NCBI GenBank assembly: GCA_019636555.1
Contig: JAHBXH010000001.1
Coordinates: forward strand, 992,001-1,056,000
Direction: 5' to 3'
DNA: 64,000 nt
From: Phycisphaeraceae bacterium
Lineage (GTDB): Bacteria; Planctomycetota; Phycisphaerae; Phycisphaerales; UBA1924
The position numbers and the translations under genes were made by a program. Positions 46,459-56,700 of this stretch are shown here, piece by piece (the stretch's first letter is position 1; each line of letters begins with the position of its first letter). The notes below the pieces were generated by a model. It searched no databases. It had not been told where the DNA came from and worked only from the letters and a program-made list of their open reading frames with translations.

Positions 46459-48315
46459 TTGCACGGGCGGCCTTCCAATTCACGCTTGGATTCCGCCGGT
46501 GATCTGCTCCGCACTCCGCACGCGCTCGAATCGGGCGCGCCGTCCATCTTTCGTCGGATCGCGGAATCTACGTGGTCGCTGCCGTTGATTTTGTTGTTGT
46601 GCCTCGCGGCGTACATCCCGGGCTTGTTCACGATTCCGCCGATCGATCGCGACGAGGCTCGCTTCGCGCAGGCCAGCCGGCAGATGTTCGAGAGCGTCGC
46701 GCTGCCGGAAGGTGCGCGGGATTCGGCGCGGCACGGCGGGGGGCTGGCTGTTCCGTATGTGCAGGATCGTCCGAGATTGAACAAGCCGCCGCTTGTCTAC
46801 TGGTTGCAAGCCGCGAGTGCCGCGGTGTTTTCCGGGGGTGATTCGAAGTTCGATGCGATCTGGATGTATCGAATTCCGGGCGTGCTGTGTGCAATCGGGG
46901 CGGTCGCGGCGACGTGGCGGATGGCGCTCTCGATGACGGGAAGAACGACGGCGTTTGTCGCGGCGATCGGATTGGCCCTCAGTCCGGTCGTCATTCTCGA
47001 TGCGCATCAGGCCCGGGCGGATCAACTGCTGCTGCTTTGTGTGGTTCTCACGCAATGGGCGCTCTGGCGGATCGTGAGGGGCGCGAGATCGCTGCCGATG
47101 GTTGCGTTGTTCTGGGTATTGATCGGGCTGAGCGTGCTGGCGAAGGGGCCGATTGCGCCGATGATCGCTGCTCTGACCGCGCTCGCGTGGAGCTTCGCAC
47201 GCCGCGAATGGCGATGGCTTCTGGCTTTGCGTCCGTTGCTCGGGGTGGTGATCGTGGCGCTCGTGGTCGGCCCGTGGGTTTACGCGGTTGCGGCGCGAGT
47301 GGGCTTTGAGAACTACTGGAACACAATTTGGAACGAAACGATCGGGCGGAGCATCGAGGGGAAAGAGGGGCACTGGGGGCCGCCAGGGTATCACCTGCTG
47401 CTGTTGTTTTTCCTGCTCTGGCCGATTTCACTCGGGATTCCCGGTGCGATCGGTTCGTTCGGGAAATCGACGCGTCCAGGCGGCGATGGAAGAATGCGGG
47501 CGGGCTGGCGCGAGCGGCTGCGGCAATCGTGCATCGCGCGACCGCGCGACGCGTTCCTGCTGGCGTGGATCGTTCCGAGCTGGATTGTCTACGAAGCGAT
47601 CAGCACGAAGCTTCCTCATTACACACTTCCGTTGTACCCGGCGATGTGCATACTCGCGGCGGCGTGGCTTGTCGATCTCGCGGCGAGCGGAGAAACGAAG
47701 CCGGCGGGCGCCTTCCTGCATCTGACGCGATTCTGGTTCGGTACCGGGCTCGTCGTCCTGATCGCACTCGGCGCACTGGCGCTCTCACCGTCCTGGTGGG
47801 GACAACTTGGCTGGTGGGCAAGCAACCTGGCGGGGGAGACATCGCCCCGCACAAGCTGGTGGTTGGTCGTGCCGATCGTCTTCATGCTGGTGCTTTTCTT
47901 CGCAGCGGGTCGGCGGCTTGAGCGGATGCGAGCGGTTGATTCGATCTGCTTCGCGGCGGGCGCGGCGATCATCGGCTTTGGGTTGCTGCTCGGCGCGGTC
48001 GCACCGGTGGCGCTCATGCTGCCGACCCGGGTTGTGAAGGCGAGCGGCGCGCAGGGCGTGGATTTACCGGTGACGATGAGCGGGTACACCGAAGACAGCC
48101 TGATATTCCTGACGCGCGGGCGTATTCAGAAAGAGGACAACTCGGTGGCGGGGCCGAGAGTACGGATTGTGAGCGGGCGTGAGGAACCGAGCGCTGATGA
48201 GCGGAATCGCGCGATCATCCTGCGCGGATTGAATATTGCCAAGGGACGGTGCGAGACGGTGTTGGTCGTGCCGCCGGAAAAGGGATCGAGTCAGGTTGGC
48301 GAGAGCGTTCGATGA
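46459..48315 (+). CDS. ArnT-like membrane glycosyltransferase
   Basis: A protein of about 618 aa in the GT83/PMT superfamily: the first membrane helix is followed by PPIDRDEARFAQASRQM, the acidic catalytic loop, then LNKPPLVYWL and about eleven further membrane helices, with a soluble C-terminal tail. It would transfer a sugar from a polyprenyl phosphate donor to a lipid or protein. The start is uncertain because no ATG precedes the first helix; TTG 46459 or a later TTG is needed. The stop overlaps truB by 4 bases (ATGA). Confidence 0.82.
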   Translation: MHGRPSNSRLDSAGDLLRTPHALESGAPSIFRRIAESTWSLPLILLLCLAAYIPGLFTIPPIDRDEARFAQASRQMFESVALPEGARDSARHGGGLAVPYVQDRPRLNKPPLVYWLQAASAAVFSGGDSKFDAIWMYRIPGVLCAIGAVAATWRMALSMTGRTTAFVAAIGLALSPVVILDAHQARADQLLLLCVVLTQWALWRIVRGARSLPMVALFWVLIGLSVLAKGPIAPMIAALTALAWSFARREWRWLLALRPLLGVVIVALVVGPWVYAVAARVGFENYWNTIWNETIGRSIEGKEGHWGPPGYHLLLLFFLLWPISLGIPGAIGSFGKSTRPGGDGRMRAGWRERLRQSCIARPRDAFLLAWIVPSWIVYEAISTKLPHYTLPLYPAMCILAAAWLVDLAASGETKPAGAFLHLTRFWFGTGLVVLIALGALALSPSWWGQLGWWASNLAGETSPRTSWWLVVPIVFMLVLFFAAGRRLERMRAVDSICFAAGAAIIGFGLLLGAVAPVALMLPTRVVKASGAQGVDLPVTMSGYTEDSLIFLTRGRIQKEDNSVAGPRVRIVSGREEPSADERNRAIILRGLNIAKGRCETVLVVPPEKGSSQVGESVR

Positions 48316-49031
48316 CCAACGTCTCGCAACATCTTCCAACCCCGTTCGGGCTTCTCGTCGTCGACAAGCGAGAAGGATTCACCTCGATGGACGTGTGCGC
48401 CATCATTCGGGCGCGGCTCCGGCGGGGCGGCGCACCCAAGCGCATCAAAGTCGGGCACGCGGGCACGCTCGATCCGCTGGCAACGGGTGTTCTGGTGGTG
48501 CTGGTCGGCAAGGCGACGCGCGCGGTCGGCGAACTGATGGCGACGGAGAAGGAATATTCGGCGACGGTGGACTTGTCGCGCACTTCGACGAGCGACGATC
48601 TCGGCGGTGAAGTGTCAAACGTGCAAATCGAGGCAGTTCCGGACCGCGAAACGGTCGAACACGCACTCGAGGCTTTTCACGGCGACATCATGCAGTTGCC
48701 ACCGCAGTTCTCGGCGATGAAAGTGGGGGGAGAGCGGGCGTACAAGCTGGCGCGCGAAGGAACGCACGCGCCGCTCGCGCCGCGCCCCGTCCGGATTCAC
48801 GCGATCAACATGACCTCGTACCACTGGCCGCTGGCAGAGATTCATGTCCGCTGCGGCAAGGGCGTGTACATTCGGAGTCTGGCACGGGACTTGGGAAAAT
48901 CTCTCCGCTGCGGAGGGCTGCTCGCATCGCTGCGCCGGACGCGTGTCGGCGCGTACGAAATCGGGATGGCGCGCACGCTCGATCAGTTGCCGCAAGTCTT
49001 GACGCAGGAACACCTAGCGCCTCTCCCTTAG
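48312..49031 (+). CDS. truB: tRNA pseudouridine-55 synthase
   Basis: A 239-aa protein from ATG 48312, overlapping the preceding stop. It converts U55 of the tRNA T-loop to pseudouridine. It shows FGLLVVDKREGFTSMDV, the catalytic GHAGTLDPLATG with Asp54, EKEYSATVDL, PPQFSAMKVGGERAY and the KGVYIRSLARDLG motif. It is shorter than Escherichia coli TruB (about 314 aa) because the C-terminal PUA-like part is reduced, as in many bacteria. It ends convergently with the next gene with a 4-base overlap. Confidence 0.94.
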   Translation: MTNVSQHLPTPFGLLVVDKREGFTSMDVCAIIRARLRRGGAPKRIKVGHAGTLDPLATGVLVVLVGKATRAVGELMATEKEYSATVDLSRTSTSDDLGGEVSNVQIEAVPDRETVEHALEAFHGDIMQLPPQFSAMKVGGERAYKLAREGTHAPLAPRPVRIHAINMTSYHWPLAEIHVRCGKGVYIRSLARDLGKSLRCGGLLASLRRTRVGAYEIGMARTLDQLPQVLTQEHLAPLP

Positions 49032-49321
49032 GTTTGCTCTTGGACGGCGAGCGCTTTGAGAATTGCGATCGAGAGTTCGGTGTTGGCGCAGACGCAGCGC
49101 ACGTTTCCGCCCGAAAAAAGAATAGAGGCTTGCAGCGCCGGGATTTCCAACACGCCGTCATCGCGAACGATCGATTCGAGTTCGTGCGGCAGGTCTGTCG
49201 CACGCGCGTGCAGCTCGCGGCGCGTGCCTCGATGAACCACAAAGACGTTTGGAACCGAGTGCTCGGCGAGCAGGCCCGCGAGAGCCCGCAATCTCGGGTT
49301 CGGCTCGCGGGTCTGGTTCAA
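49028..49321 (-). CDS. Small hypothetical protein
   Basis: A 97-aa protein. Its ATG overlaps the stop of the membrane protein gene (ATGA at 49318-49321), so the two are co-translated. I do not recognise it. A leucine-rich N-terminal helix is followed by alternating short strands, and the C-terminus has CVCANTELSIAILKAL. No signal peptide or membrane segment. Confidence 0.6.
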   Translation of the reverse strand: MNQTREPNPRLRALAGLLAEHSVPNVFVVHRGTRRELHARATDLPHELESIVRDDGVLEIPALQASILFSGGNVRCVCANTELSIAILKALAVQEQT

Positions 49322-50520
49322 TCTTCGTCGTCCGCTTCGCGCGATGCCGCGGCATCAACGGGATTCGCTCCGGCGCTCGGATCGGACGGCATCGCGGTGC
49401 CGGGGACAACTCCCGGGACCCAGATGTCAGAAATTGCCTGGCCATCGACGACTCGCCGGAGGAGCAGATAGATTATGGTGCAGCCGGAAAAGATCACGCT
49501 GAAGGCGTACGCCGCGGCGATCAGTAGCGGGAGCCCGATCCAGAGCCGCAGGAACCATTCGGCGGCGCCGGACGGAGTTGCCAGAGGATCGGAAAAAAGG
49601 CGGGGAGGCTGTTTGGCCCATGCGCTCGCGGCGGCGACCGCGAAGGAAGTGATTCCCGACGAGACAGCGACTGCCGCGGCGACTGCGAGCATCCCGACCA
49701 TCACGGTCAGGATGACATAGAGCGCGTAGCGGAGAGGACGAGCGGGAACGTAGGCGAATGCGCGCTGCATGGCTTCGATCGCATCCGCGTCCTCGCAGGC
49801 AACAGCAGGAACAAGGAGGGGCGAACCGAGGACGGTGAGGACGATCAGCGCGACGGCGAGCGTCGCACCGAGGAGCGCAAGGACGAAGAGCACGGCGCCG
49901 ATGATCTGCGTCCACGCGAACGAAAAGAGAGCCCAGCCGGAGGCGGCGATCGCGAGCCAAACCAGAGCCGCGATGAGGAGGGGACCGGCGAAGCAGAGCA
50001 GAAGAGAGTGCCACCTCTTGAGTGAGAAGCCGAGAGCTTCGACCCAGGAGATGCGTACGCCGTGCGCGAAGTCGCACGCGGCGATTCTCGCAATTGCACC
50101 GCCGGCAATGAGGAGCACGGCGATTGAAAGGATGCCGATGAGCGAACCCCACGAGAAGTAATCCCACAGGACGCGCGGGATACGCACGACCGCTTCGAAG
50201 GCGTTCTGCCACGCGGCGCCGTCCGCGCTCTGGATTCCCCGCATTCCCTCGCGCCAGAAGCCCGAAGCGCCGCGTTCGATCTCGTCGCTGAGAATCGTCC
50301 CGAGTGAAGGATCGCGGCTTGGCTGCCACAGCTTGGTGAGGTCGCCGATGAGGCTGGCGGCAAGAAGCCCGAAGAACCCGATCGTAATGCTCGCGGGTCG
50401 TAGCGCGAGCGCCGGGACTCGGAGCAGTTTGGGCCAGAGGAGGTCTTCGGTGAGATCGGCAAGCGCGACGGGCCGGCTCATCCGAGTGGCGCCGTTCTGG
50501 ACCGTGGGTGGCTTGTTCAT
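49318..50520 (-). CDS. Multi-pass membrane protein, unknown function
   Basis: A 400-aa protein starting at ATG 50520 with AAGGA before it. It has about six hydrophobic helices (for example around residues 45-60, 130-150, 170-190, 195-240, 265-300 and 335-355) and charged ends. The central hydrophobic block (IGAVLFVLALLGATLAVALI) with PLLVPAVACEDADAIEAMQRAF afterwards resembles DUF4013/glycerophosphodiester-type membrane domains, but only loosely. It forms an operon with the 97-aa gene and is divergent from the membrane protein at 50641. Confidence 0.65.
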   Translation of the reverse strand: MNKPPTVQNGATRMSRPVALADLTEDLLWPKLLRVPALALRPASITIGFFGLLAASLIGDLTKLWQPSRDPSLGTILSDEIERGASGFWREGMRGIQSADGAAWQNAFEAVVRIPRVLWDYFSWGSLIGILSIAVLLIAGGAIARIAACDFAHGVRISWVEALGFSLKRWHSLLLCFAGPLLIAALVWLAIAASGWALFSFAWTQIIGAVLFVLALLGATLAVALIVLTVLGSPLLVPAVACEDADAIEAMQRAFAYVPARPLRYALYVILTVMVGMLAVAAAVAVSSGITSFAVAAASAWAKQPPRLFSDPLATPSGAAEWFLRLWIGLPLLIAAAYAFSVIFSGCTIIYLLLRRVVDGQAISDIWVPGVVPGTAMPSDPSAGANPVDAAASREADDED

Positions 50521-50640
50521 GCAGATTCCTTGTGAGCAGTCGACCGTCGGGGGGCCGAGAGTGAGCGTCCTTGCGTCTGAAGATGCTAACGCGCCGCTGC
50601 TGCTCTTGCCCCGGCCCCCTTTCGGGCCGATGATCCTGTC

Positions 50641-51516
50641 ATGCGAAAGGCTATTTTCGAGTGGGTGAGTCTGGTTCTGGCCGTTCTGATCCTTGGGCCG
50701 GTGGCCGGGCTATTGCCGGCGATGCTGCGGTCGCCGGCGGGCTCCGGCGAGGCGACGGCCCTGACGAGCAAGGCGCCGCTCTTCGGAATCGCTCTCAGTC
50801 TTGGCGCGCTTGCCATCGCGGCGGTTGTCGGCATGTTCGGCTCGAAAACGGTGACGCGTCCGATGGGCATGGCTTGTGCCGGATTCACGCTGGTCTGGGT
50901 TGCCTGTCGCTCGGGCCGCGCAGAGATGATTTTTCGAGAGAGTTCTTCGCCGGTGACGTCGGCTTGGATGATGGCGATCGAGGCGGCCATCTTGACAATT
51001 CCCGTGCTCTGGGTCGTCACACTCGTGCAGAAGCCGCGCCCGATCGATGCCGACGAGAACGCCGTCGCGCTGACAGAAGTGCGTACGGGGCTTCTCGAGG
51101 GACTGAAGGCGCTCGTCCGGGACTACCGCGGGCTTTTGGGCGTCGCAGCCGCTCTCATAGGCGCGGCATTTGGTTGTGCGCTCGGCTCGATCTCGCTTCT
51201 GAAAGGGCAGTGCGTATTCGCAGGTGTGCTCGCAGGAATCGGCGCAGGTTGCGCCGGCGGGCTGGTCATTGCTGGCATCGATTCCAAGCCTTCGCTCGCG
51301 CCTTATGTCGGAGTCATGCTCACCGCAATCTTGGCGCCCATCGTGACGATATTCATGCAGGGTTCGGGATTGGCGAGTGCGGCAATCACCGGCGATCTGT
51401 TGCCGGTGGGAAGACTCATCCCGATGGACTGGATCGCGGGCATGTTCCTCGGCGTGCCGTGGGGACTCTCGTGGGTCTCGGGAATGGTCAAAGACCAACT
51501 GGCGGCGGCCGCCTGA
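50641..51516 (+). CDS. Membrane protein, unknown function
   Basis: A 291-aa protein with about seven membrane helices (near residues 8-28, 47-65, 75-90, 110-130, 165-190, 195-215 and 220-245) and short cytoplasmic loops. There is no known motif. The spacing to the divergent membrane gene is 120 bases. Function not assignable. Confidence 0.65.
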   Translation: MRKAIFEWVSLVLAVLILGPVAGLLPAMLRSPAGSGEATALTSKAPLFGIALSLGALAIAAVVGMFGSKTVTRPMGMACAGFTLVWVACRSGRAEMIFRESSSPVTSAWMMAIEAAILTIPVLWVVTLVQKPRPIDADENAVALTEVRTGLLEGLKALVRDYRGLLGVAAALIGAAFGCALGSISLLKGQCVFAGVLAGIGAGCAGGLVIAGIDSKPSLAPYVGVMLTAILAPIVTIFMQGSGLASAAITGDLLPVGRLIPMDWIAGMFLGVPWGLSWVSGMVKDQLAAAA

Positions 51517-51529
51517 GCGGGAGCCGGCG

Positions 51530-52444
51530 CTAGCGAAAGAGCCTGAACTCCGGGGGCAGCCGAGGCACCAGAACAAGGATCGCACGGCGCTTGGGCCTCA
51601 GCCCGAAAAGAGCATCCGAGAGAAGGGCATGCCCCAGCGTGGGCACATCCGGCGCGATCGGACCGACACCTCGGGCGACTTGATCGGCCTCGGCTGCTTC
51701 GGCCCCTTTTTCCGGTTCTAGCTCGATGTAGTTGGGAAGGCGGGCGTCCTTGGCCCAATTGGTGTCCGGGTATTCGGGGATGAGCAAAAGGCTTTGCCCT
51801 CGTGTCAGTTCAAAGGAAGCTTTCAGCGAGTTCAAGGGCAAGCCGTCTTCGTCGATCGGGCGGCGAAGTTGAGGCCGAAGCGCATCTTCAATCCTCGACG
51901 CGGTGTCCTTTTCCTCGACGTGGCGACCGAGCAATTCGACGCGAAGCACGGCGGGCGTTTTTTCGCCCTCGAACGGACCGGGAGCGACCCACGCACGGCC
52001 CAACAGTCGGAGTTGCCCGCCACCGAGCACGAGATTCCCGTCGGCGGAGCGGATGGTGGCGTAGCTCTGCCAGCCCTTGCTCGCGACAAAGATGCTCCAT
52101 TCCGAGCGATCGCGCGAGGCCTGCGTTTCGATTGTCCCGCGCATCTTCAGGCTGGCGGCGATCGAATCGAGTTGATCGGTCGGAACCACCAGCGCACGCA
52201 ATCCCGACTCTTTGAGGCGCTGCAGCGTGCGACCGTCGATGGGAGATTCTGTTCGCTCGTACGGTGCCAGGGTGCGGGCGAGCGACCCCGGCGTGTCTTC
52301 GATCGGCCACAGACGAAGCTCGAGTCCGTCGGCGGCGTTCTGCTCCGCAATCGGAATCGGTTTCGACTCTGTGGGCATTGAAGCACAGCCGCCTGCGAAC
52401 AGAGCGACGAGCAGGGCGAAGGCCGAACAGATTGGTTGCCTCAT
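51530..52444 (-). CDS. Putative lipoprotein
   Basis: A 304-aa protein from ATG 52444 (TTG 52450 is in frame upstream). The first 20 residues form a type II signal with lipobox FAGGC, so Cys20 should be lipidated after cleavage and the protein anchored to a membrane facing the periplasm. The mature part is mixed alpha/beta with no recognised domain. It is convergent with the gene at 50641 and 57 bases after the LOG gene on the same strand. Confidence 0.72.
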   Translation of the reverse strand: MRQPICSAFALLVALFAGGCASMPTESKPIPIAEQNAADGLELRLWPIEDTPGSLARTLAPYERTESPIDGRTLQRLKESGLRALVVPTDQLDSIAASLKMRGTIETQASRDRSEWSIFVASKGWQSYATIRSADGNLVLGGGQLRLLGRAWVAPGPFEGEKTPAVLRVELLGRHVEEKDTASRIEDALRPQLRRPIDEDGLPLNSLKASFELTRGQSLLLIPEYPDTNWAKDARLPNYIELEPEKGAEAAEADQVARGVGPIAPDVPTLGHALLSDALFGLRPKRRAILVLVPRLPPEFRLFR

Positions 52445-52500
52445 GGACAAGGAGGGCCGCGTTTCCTTGGCAAGCGAATGGCCGCGACGCCGGCGGCGCT

Positions 52501-53616
52501 TCAGCCACCCATTTCGTTGATGCGGTCGATCAGTTTGCGGACGACGCCCATCTTGTGCTTTGTATGAGTGAAAACCAGACGGGGCAGTTCTCTCGCATCG
52601 GTCTCTGTTTCGAAGGCGCCCCGCTGCGAAATCTCACCCTCGCGGATCAGAACCTTGAATTCGCCGTTGAGTTCGGAGACCTGCTTCGCGGAAAGGGGTC
52701 GCCGCATGCGGATGACAAGGTCATCCTTGACGTAGCGCGAAGAGTGATAGTTGCGGTAGAACGCGAGCACATGATTCATGGCGTCGGTCGGATCCTTCGC
52801 GATGTAGTACAGGCTCAAGTCTTCCTGGCTGATCCAGCCGCTCTTGAGCAGGTCCGATTTGACCCAGGCGTCCCAACTCTTCCAATAGGTTCCGCCTTCG
52901 CCCTCGATGCAGACGATCGGCATCGGAGCGGCTTTCCCGGTCTGAACGAGCGTCAGCGTTTCGTACGCTTCGTCCATCGTTCCGAAGCCGCCCGGAAAGA
53001 GCGCCACTCCCTCGGCCTGGCTGATGAACATCAGCTTGCGCGTGAAGAAATATCGGAAGTGAATGAGCTTTTCGTCGCCCGCGATCACCGTGTTTGTCTG
53101 CTGCTCGAAGGGAAGCCGGATGGCGACGCCGAATGAACCGGCTCTTCCCGGTCCCTCGTGCCCGGCTTTCATGATGCCGTCACCGGCTCCGGTGATGGCC
53201 ATCCAGCCAGCGTTGCTCATAAGTTTGCTGAATTCGACCGCGGCCTTGTAGTCCGGGTGATTCTCGGGTGTCCGCGCGCTTCCGAAGATCGTGATCTTGT
53301 GCGGGTCGGCGTATCGGGCAAAGACGCGATAGGCGTAGCGCATCTCCTTCACGGCGGCCGTGATCAATTTGAGCTCGCCGGTGTGGCGACCGTCGGGAAG
53401 GAGCTTGCTTCCGGTCACGAGCAGGTCGCGCACGAGCCGGTACTCGGGGGTGCCGGGCTTGCCTCCGACCGCTTCGAGAATCTGGTCAACCAATTCTCCG
53501 ACGACCGGGTCTTCGGTCGTCGTGCTGGTCAGCCTGTTCTTGCCTGACGGAGCTGAAGTCGCGGTGTCAACAAGGCCTGTGAGTTCAACGTTTAGATTGT
53601 TTTTTTGAGGGTCCAC
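52501..53616 (-). CDS. LOG-family protein (cytokinin riboside monophosphate hydrolase fold)
   Basis: A 371-aa protein. No ATG is available; GTG 53616 preceded by AGAGAG is the best start, since translation above it looks non-coding. The Rossmann fold has ITIFGSARTPENHPDYKAAV, GWMAITGAGDGIMKAGHEG and the signature PGGFGTMDE (208-216). Family members cleave nucleoside 5'-monophosphates to base and ribose phosphate. This one is longer than typical LOG proteins (about 200 aa), with an extra 100-residue N-terminus and a 100-residue C-terminus, as in the large TIGR00730-like group. The substrate is unknown. Confidence 0.85.
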   Translation of the reverse strand: MDPQKNNLNVELTGLVDTATSAPSGKNRLTSTTTEDPVVGELVDQILEAVGGKPGTPEYRLVRDLLVTGSKLLPDGRHTGELKLITAAVKEMRYAYRVFARYADPHKITIFGSARTPENHPDYKAAVEFSKLMSNAGWMAITGAGDGIMKAGHEGPGRAGSFGVAIRLPFEQQTNTVIAGDEKLIHFRYFFTRKLMFISQAEGVALFPGGFGTMDEAYETLTLVQTGKAAPMPIVCIEGEGGTYWKSWDAWVKSDLLKSGWISQEDLSLYYIAKDPTDAMNHVLAFYRNYHSSRYVKDDLVIRMRRPLSAKQVSELNGEFKVLIREGEISQRGAFETETDARELPRLVFTHTKHKMGVVRKLIDRINEMGG

Positions 53617-53731
53617 TTCAAATTTCTCTCTTGTGTGCTGTAGCGAATCGTAATTTCCCCGGGGGGACCGGAGGGAACCTCTATTCTTGGCGCGCCCGGC
53701 TCGGGCGATGGGGACGGTCCTGAATTGACCC

Positions 53732-56700
53732 TTATCGCGGGCCCGTTGGCGCGACGCGAACTCGCTCGCTCCCCCGCCGGCCGCGGCGTTCGAGCTCGCG
53801 CATGCGTCGGTCCTGCTCGTCGGGCGATCCGCCGAAAATCTGCCCGAGAACGCTACGAACCCCCCGCATCGATGACACGCCAAAGCTCGGATTCGAGAGC
53901 GTGCCGCCCACGGTCGTGGTGACGAGTTCGTTCCGCAACCCTTCGAGCACGTGCCCGACGATCGGGATGCGGTGCGTGGCTTTGTGCGTGAAAATCATGT
54001 CGAGTTCCATCCCCGGCCACGTCAGCGTTCCGAAGCCCAGAAACTCCACGCTGGCGGAGAAGATCGACAGCTCTTCGAACGACACCGTGCGGCCCTGAAC
54101 AAAGAACGAGGCCTGGAGCAAGTCCAGCGGTTCGCCCAGAGGCAGCATCAGGTTGCTCGCCTCGACGAGCCGGATGACCAGCGGCAAGCTCACAAGTGTT
54201 CCCTGGCCGGCCGAAGCGGTGCCGCGACCGCGCCGGGTTTCGGGCTTTCCGAGCGTGCCGGTGAGCGACACACCGACATCGAGACGGGCTGTGCTGCGCG
54301 AGGCGGAGTCGGCGGTTGCGCTGCCGCTTGAAGCCTGGGTAGATCCGGAGGATTCCGCTCCTTCGCTTGCGAGTTTTTGGCGCAAGTCTTCGATGAGCGG
54401 GCCGAGCGTGACTCCGGACAAGGCGAGTCGAACATCAAAATCCCGTTCTGTGCCGCTCGTGTCGCCGCCGGTAGGGAACACCGAAGCCTGGCCGCTGATC
54501 CTGCCGCCGTGACAATCGCCCGAGACGAGCGGAACGAAAGTCTCTCCCGACTTCTCGCCGCTGACGACGCGAACACGACCTTCGGTGACCTGAACCCCGG
54601 CGAGTCGAAGCTGATCAAAGCGGCCCGAGAGGTCGTATCGAAGCAGGGCATCGCGACCCTCGCGGAACGCCTCGAACTCAACGTTGCCATCGGCCTGCGT
54701 CACATCGACGCCGACGTCGGCGCTTCCGCCCTCGATCTCGAGCTTGCCCACCGCTTTGAGGCGATCGGGCCGACCATTTGAATCTTCGCCCGGGCTCGAG
54801 TCCCACCAGGCTTGGACATCGAGAGTGGGGATGCGCACCGCGCCGGTCGCATCGACCTTCAGATCGCGCAGTGCGTCGCAAATCCCTGCGGGTGCCGCGG
54901 CGACGAGATCCGCCGGGATGCCGAGGCTGTCTATCGCGAGATGAACCGATCCGTTGCTGCGCCCGGAATCGTGGCGCTTCCAGTCGCCGCTTACCGCGAC
55001 TTTCCACTTTTCGGCATCGAGAACAGCGTCCTGAAAAGAGACGGACGTTCGATCGAAGCGTGCAACGCCATCGATTCGAGGAAAGTCGACAACGCCGTCG
55101 CTCATCGTGAGTCGGAGCGAGCGTGGGCGGAGTTCACCCCGGATGCTGGGTTGGTCCCCACCGGGCAGCACCCGAAAGGTGAGATCGAACGGTCCTTGTG
55201 GATCGTGGCGGGCATGAAGATCGCCCGCCAGTTCGCCCAGCATGGTCGCGCCGATCCAGCGGCAGAGCGGCGAACCGATCTGGGCGTTGCTCCAATTCAG
55301 ATTCAGAGAACTCTCGCGTCCTGCGGGGTGCGCGAGCGAACCGTGCAGCAACGCCGTCACGCCGCTGGCGTGCACAGTGCCGTCGGGAGCGTCTCCGCTC
55401 GATACGTCGGCGCGGAAATCCGAGAACTCGATCGAGGTGGGCTTGCCACCTTCGCCGGGTATTACGCGGATGCTTCCGGAAGAACCGGACACGGCGATTT
55501 CGGTGCTGTCGGCGGCGCCGGGAATAGCCGGAAGCGTGATGCGAGCGGAACTGATCGATGCCAGATCGATGGTGGCGTCGGTCCGATCGGGTGTGACGTT
55601 TGCCTTCACGTTCAGGTCGAGCAGCCCGACCGGCTGATAGGTCTCGCGCATCTCGCTGAGAGTGATGGCGGAGGACGGCGCCACGATCGCCAGAACACCC
55701 TCGAGCGGGAGGCTGAGGTCGAGGCGATCGCACTGAAACGTGACTTCGGATGATCGACTTCCGGTGACATCGGCATCGGCACGAAGCACAAACGGAGAGC
55801 CGGGTGGGAGTCCGTCCGCACCTTGATCCACTGCATCGCGTGCGGCAACGCCCTTCAAATCAAGCTGCAGGAGGTCGTCGTCCGAGACGATTTTGCCGGA
55901 CAAGTCCCGAAGCACAACCTCTCCGGCAAGCGGCGTGTTCTCGAGCGGAATCGCCGGAACTTTCAACCGTGGCACGGCTTCGAGCGTTCGGGGCGTGATT
56001 TCGACTCGCACGCCGAGGTCCTGCCCGGATTTCGGGGCGATGATCGCGAGCGCATCGATGGAGCCGGTGAGGCCGAGCGCGGAGACGATGGAGCGAGCCG
56101 ATTTTCTGCCGTCATTTTTGTCGGGCAACGCCTGCACGAGCAAGCCATCGATCATGAAGTCGGACGCTTCCACCCGGATCGTCGGATCCGGTTCGGGCTC
56201 GTCATCCGGGCGGCGCGTGGCGTCGAGATCCGCCGTTACGCGGGCCGTGCCGCCGCGGAGGCCATGCAGTTCGACATTGTCGAGGTGCAGCAGACCGTCG
56301 GTGATGACCGCGCGCACGTTGTCGCCCACGAGCGGGTACGGAAATTTCTCTGGCAGCAAGCCGGCGTGCGCGATATCGACAGTGACGGTATCGTGCCAGG
56401 GATCTTCCGACGGACCAAGGTCGCGCGTCACCACCACGCCGATGGACGCCCGACCTCCGAGTTCAAAGATCGGCGGCGCGTCCGGCTCGTCTGCGTCGGG
56501 GATAGCGGAGCTGTCGCCCGGTGGCGGACGGATGTCTCCCCTTGCAACAAGTTCGTCGTATTTTTCCCGGTTAAAAACGCGGCGGATGAGTTTGGAGCGT
56601 TTCGGGCCGAGCGCTTCTTCGACTTTCTGATCAATGGGTACGTTTTCCGCCCGGACGTTGACGAGCACCGAGGCATCCTCGACCGGCGGCGCGATGCGAC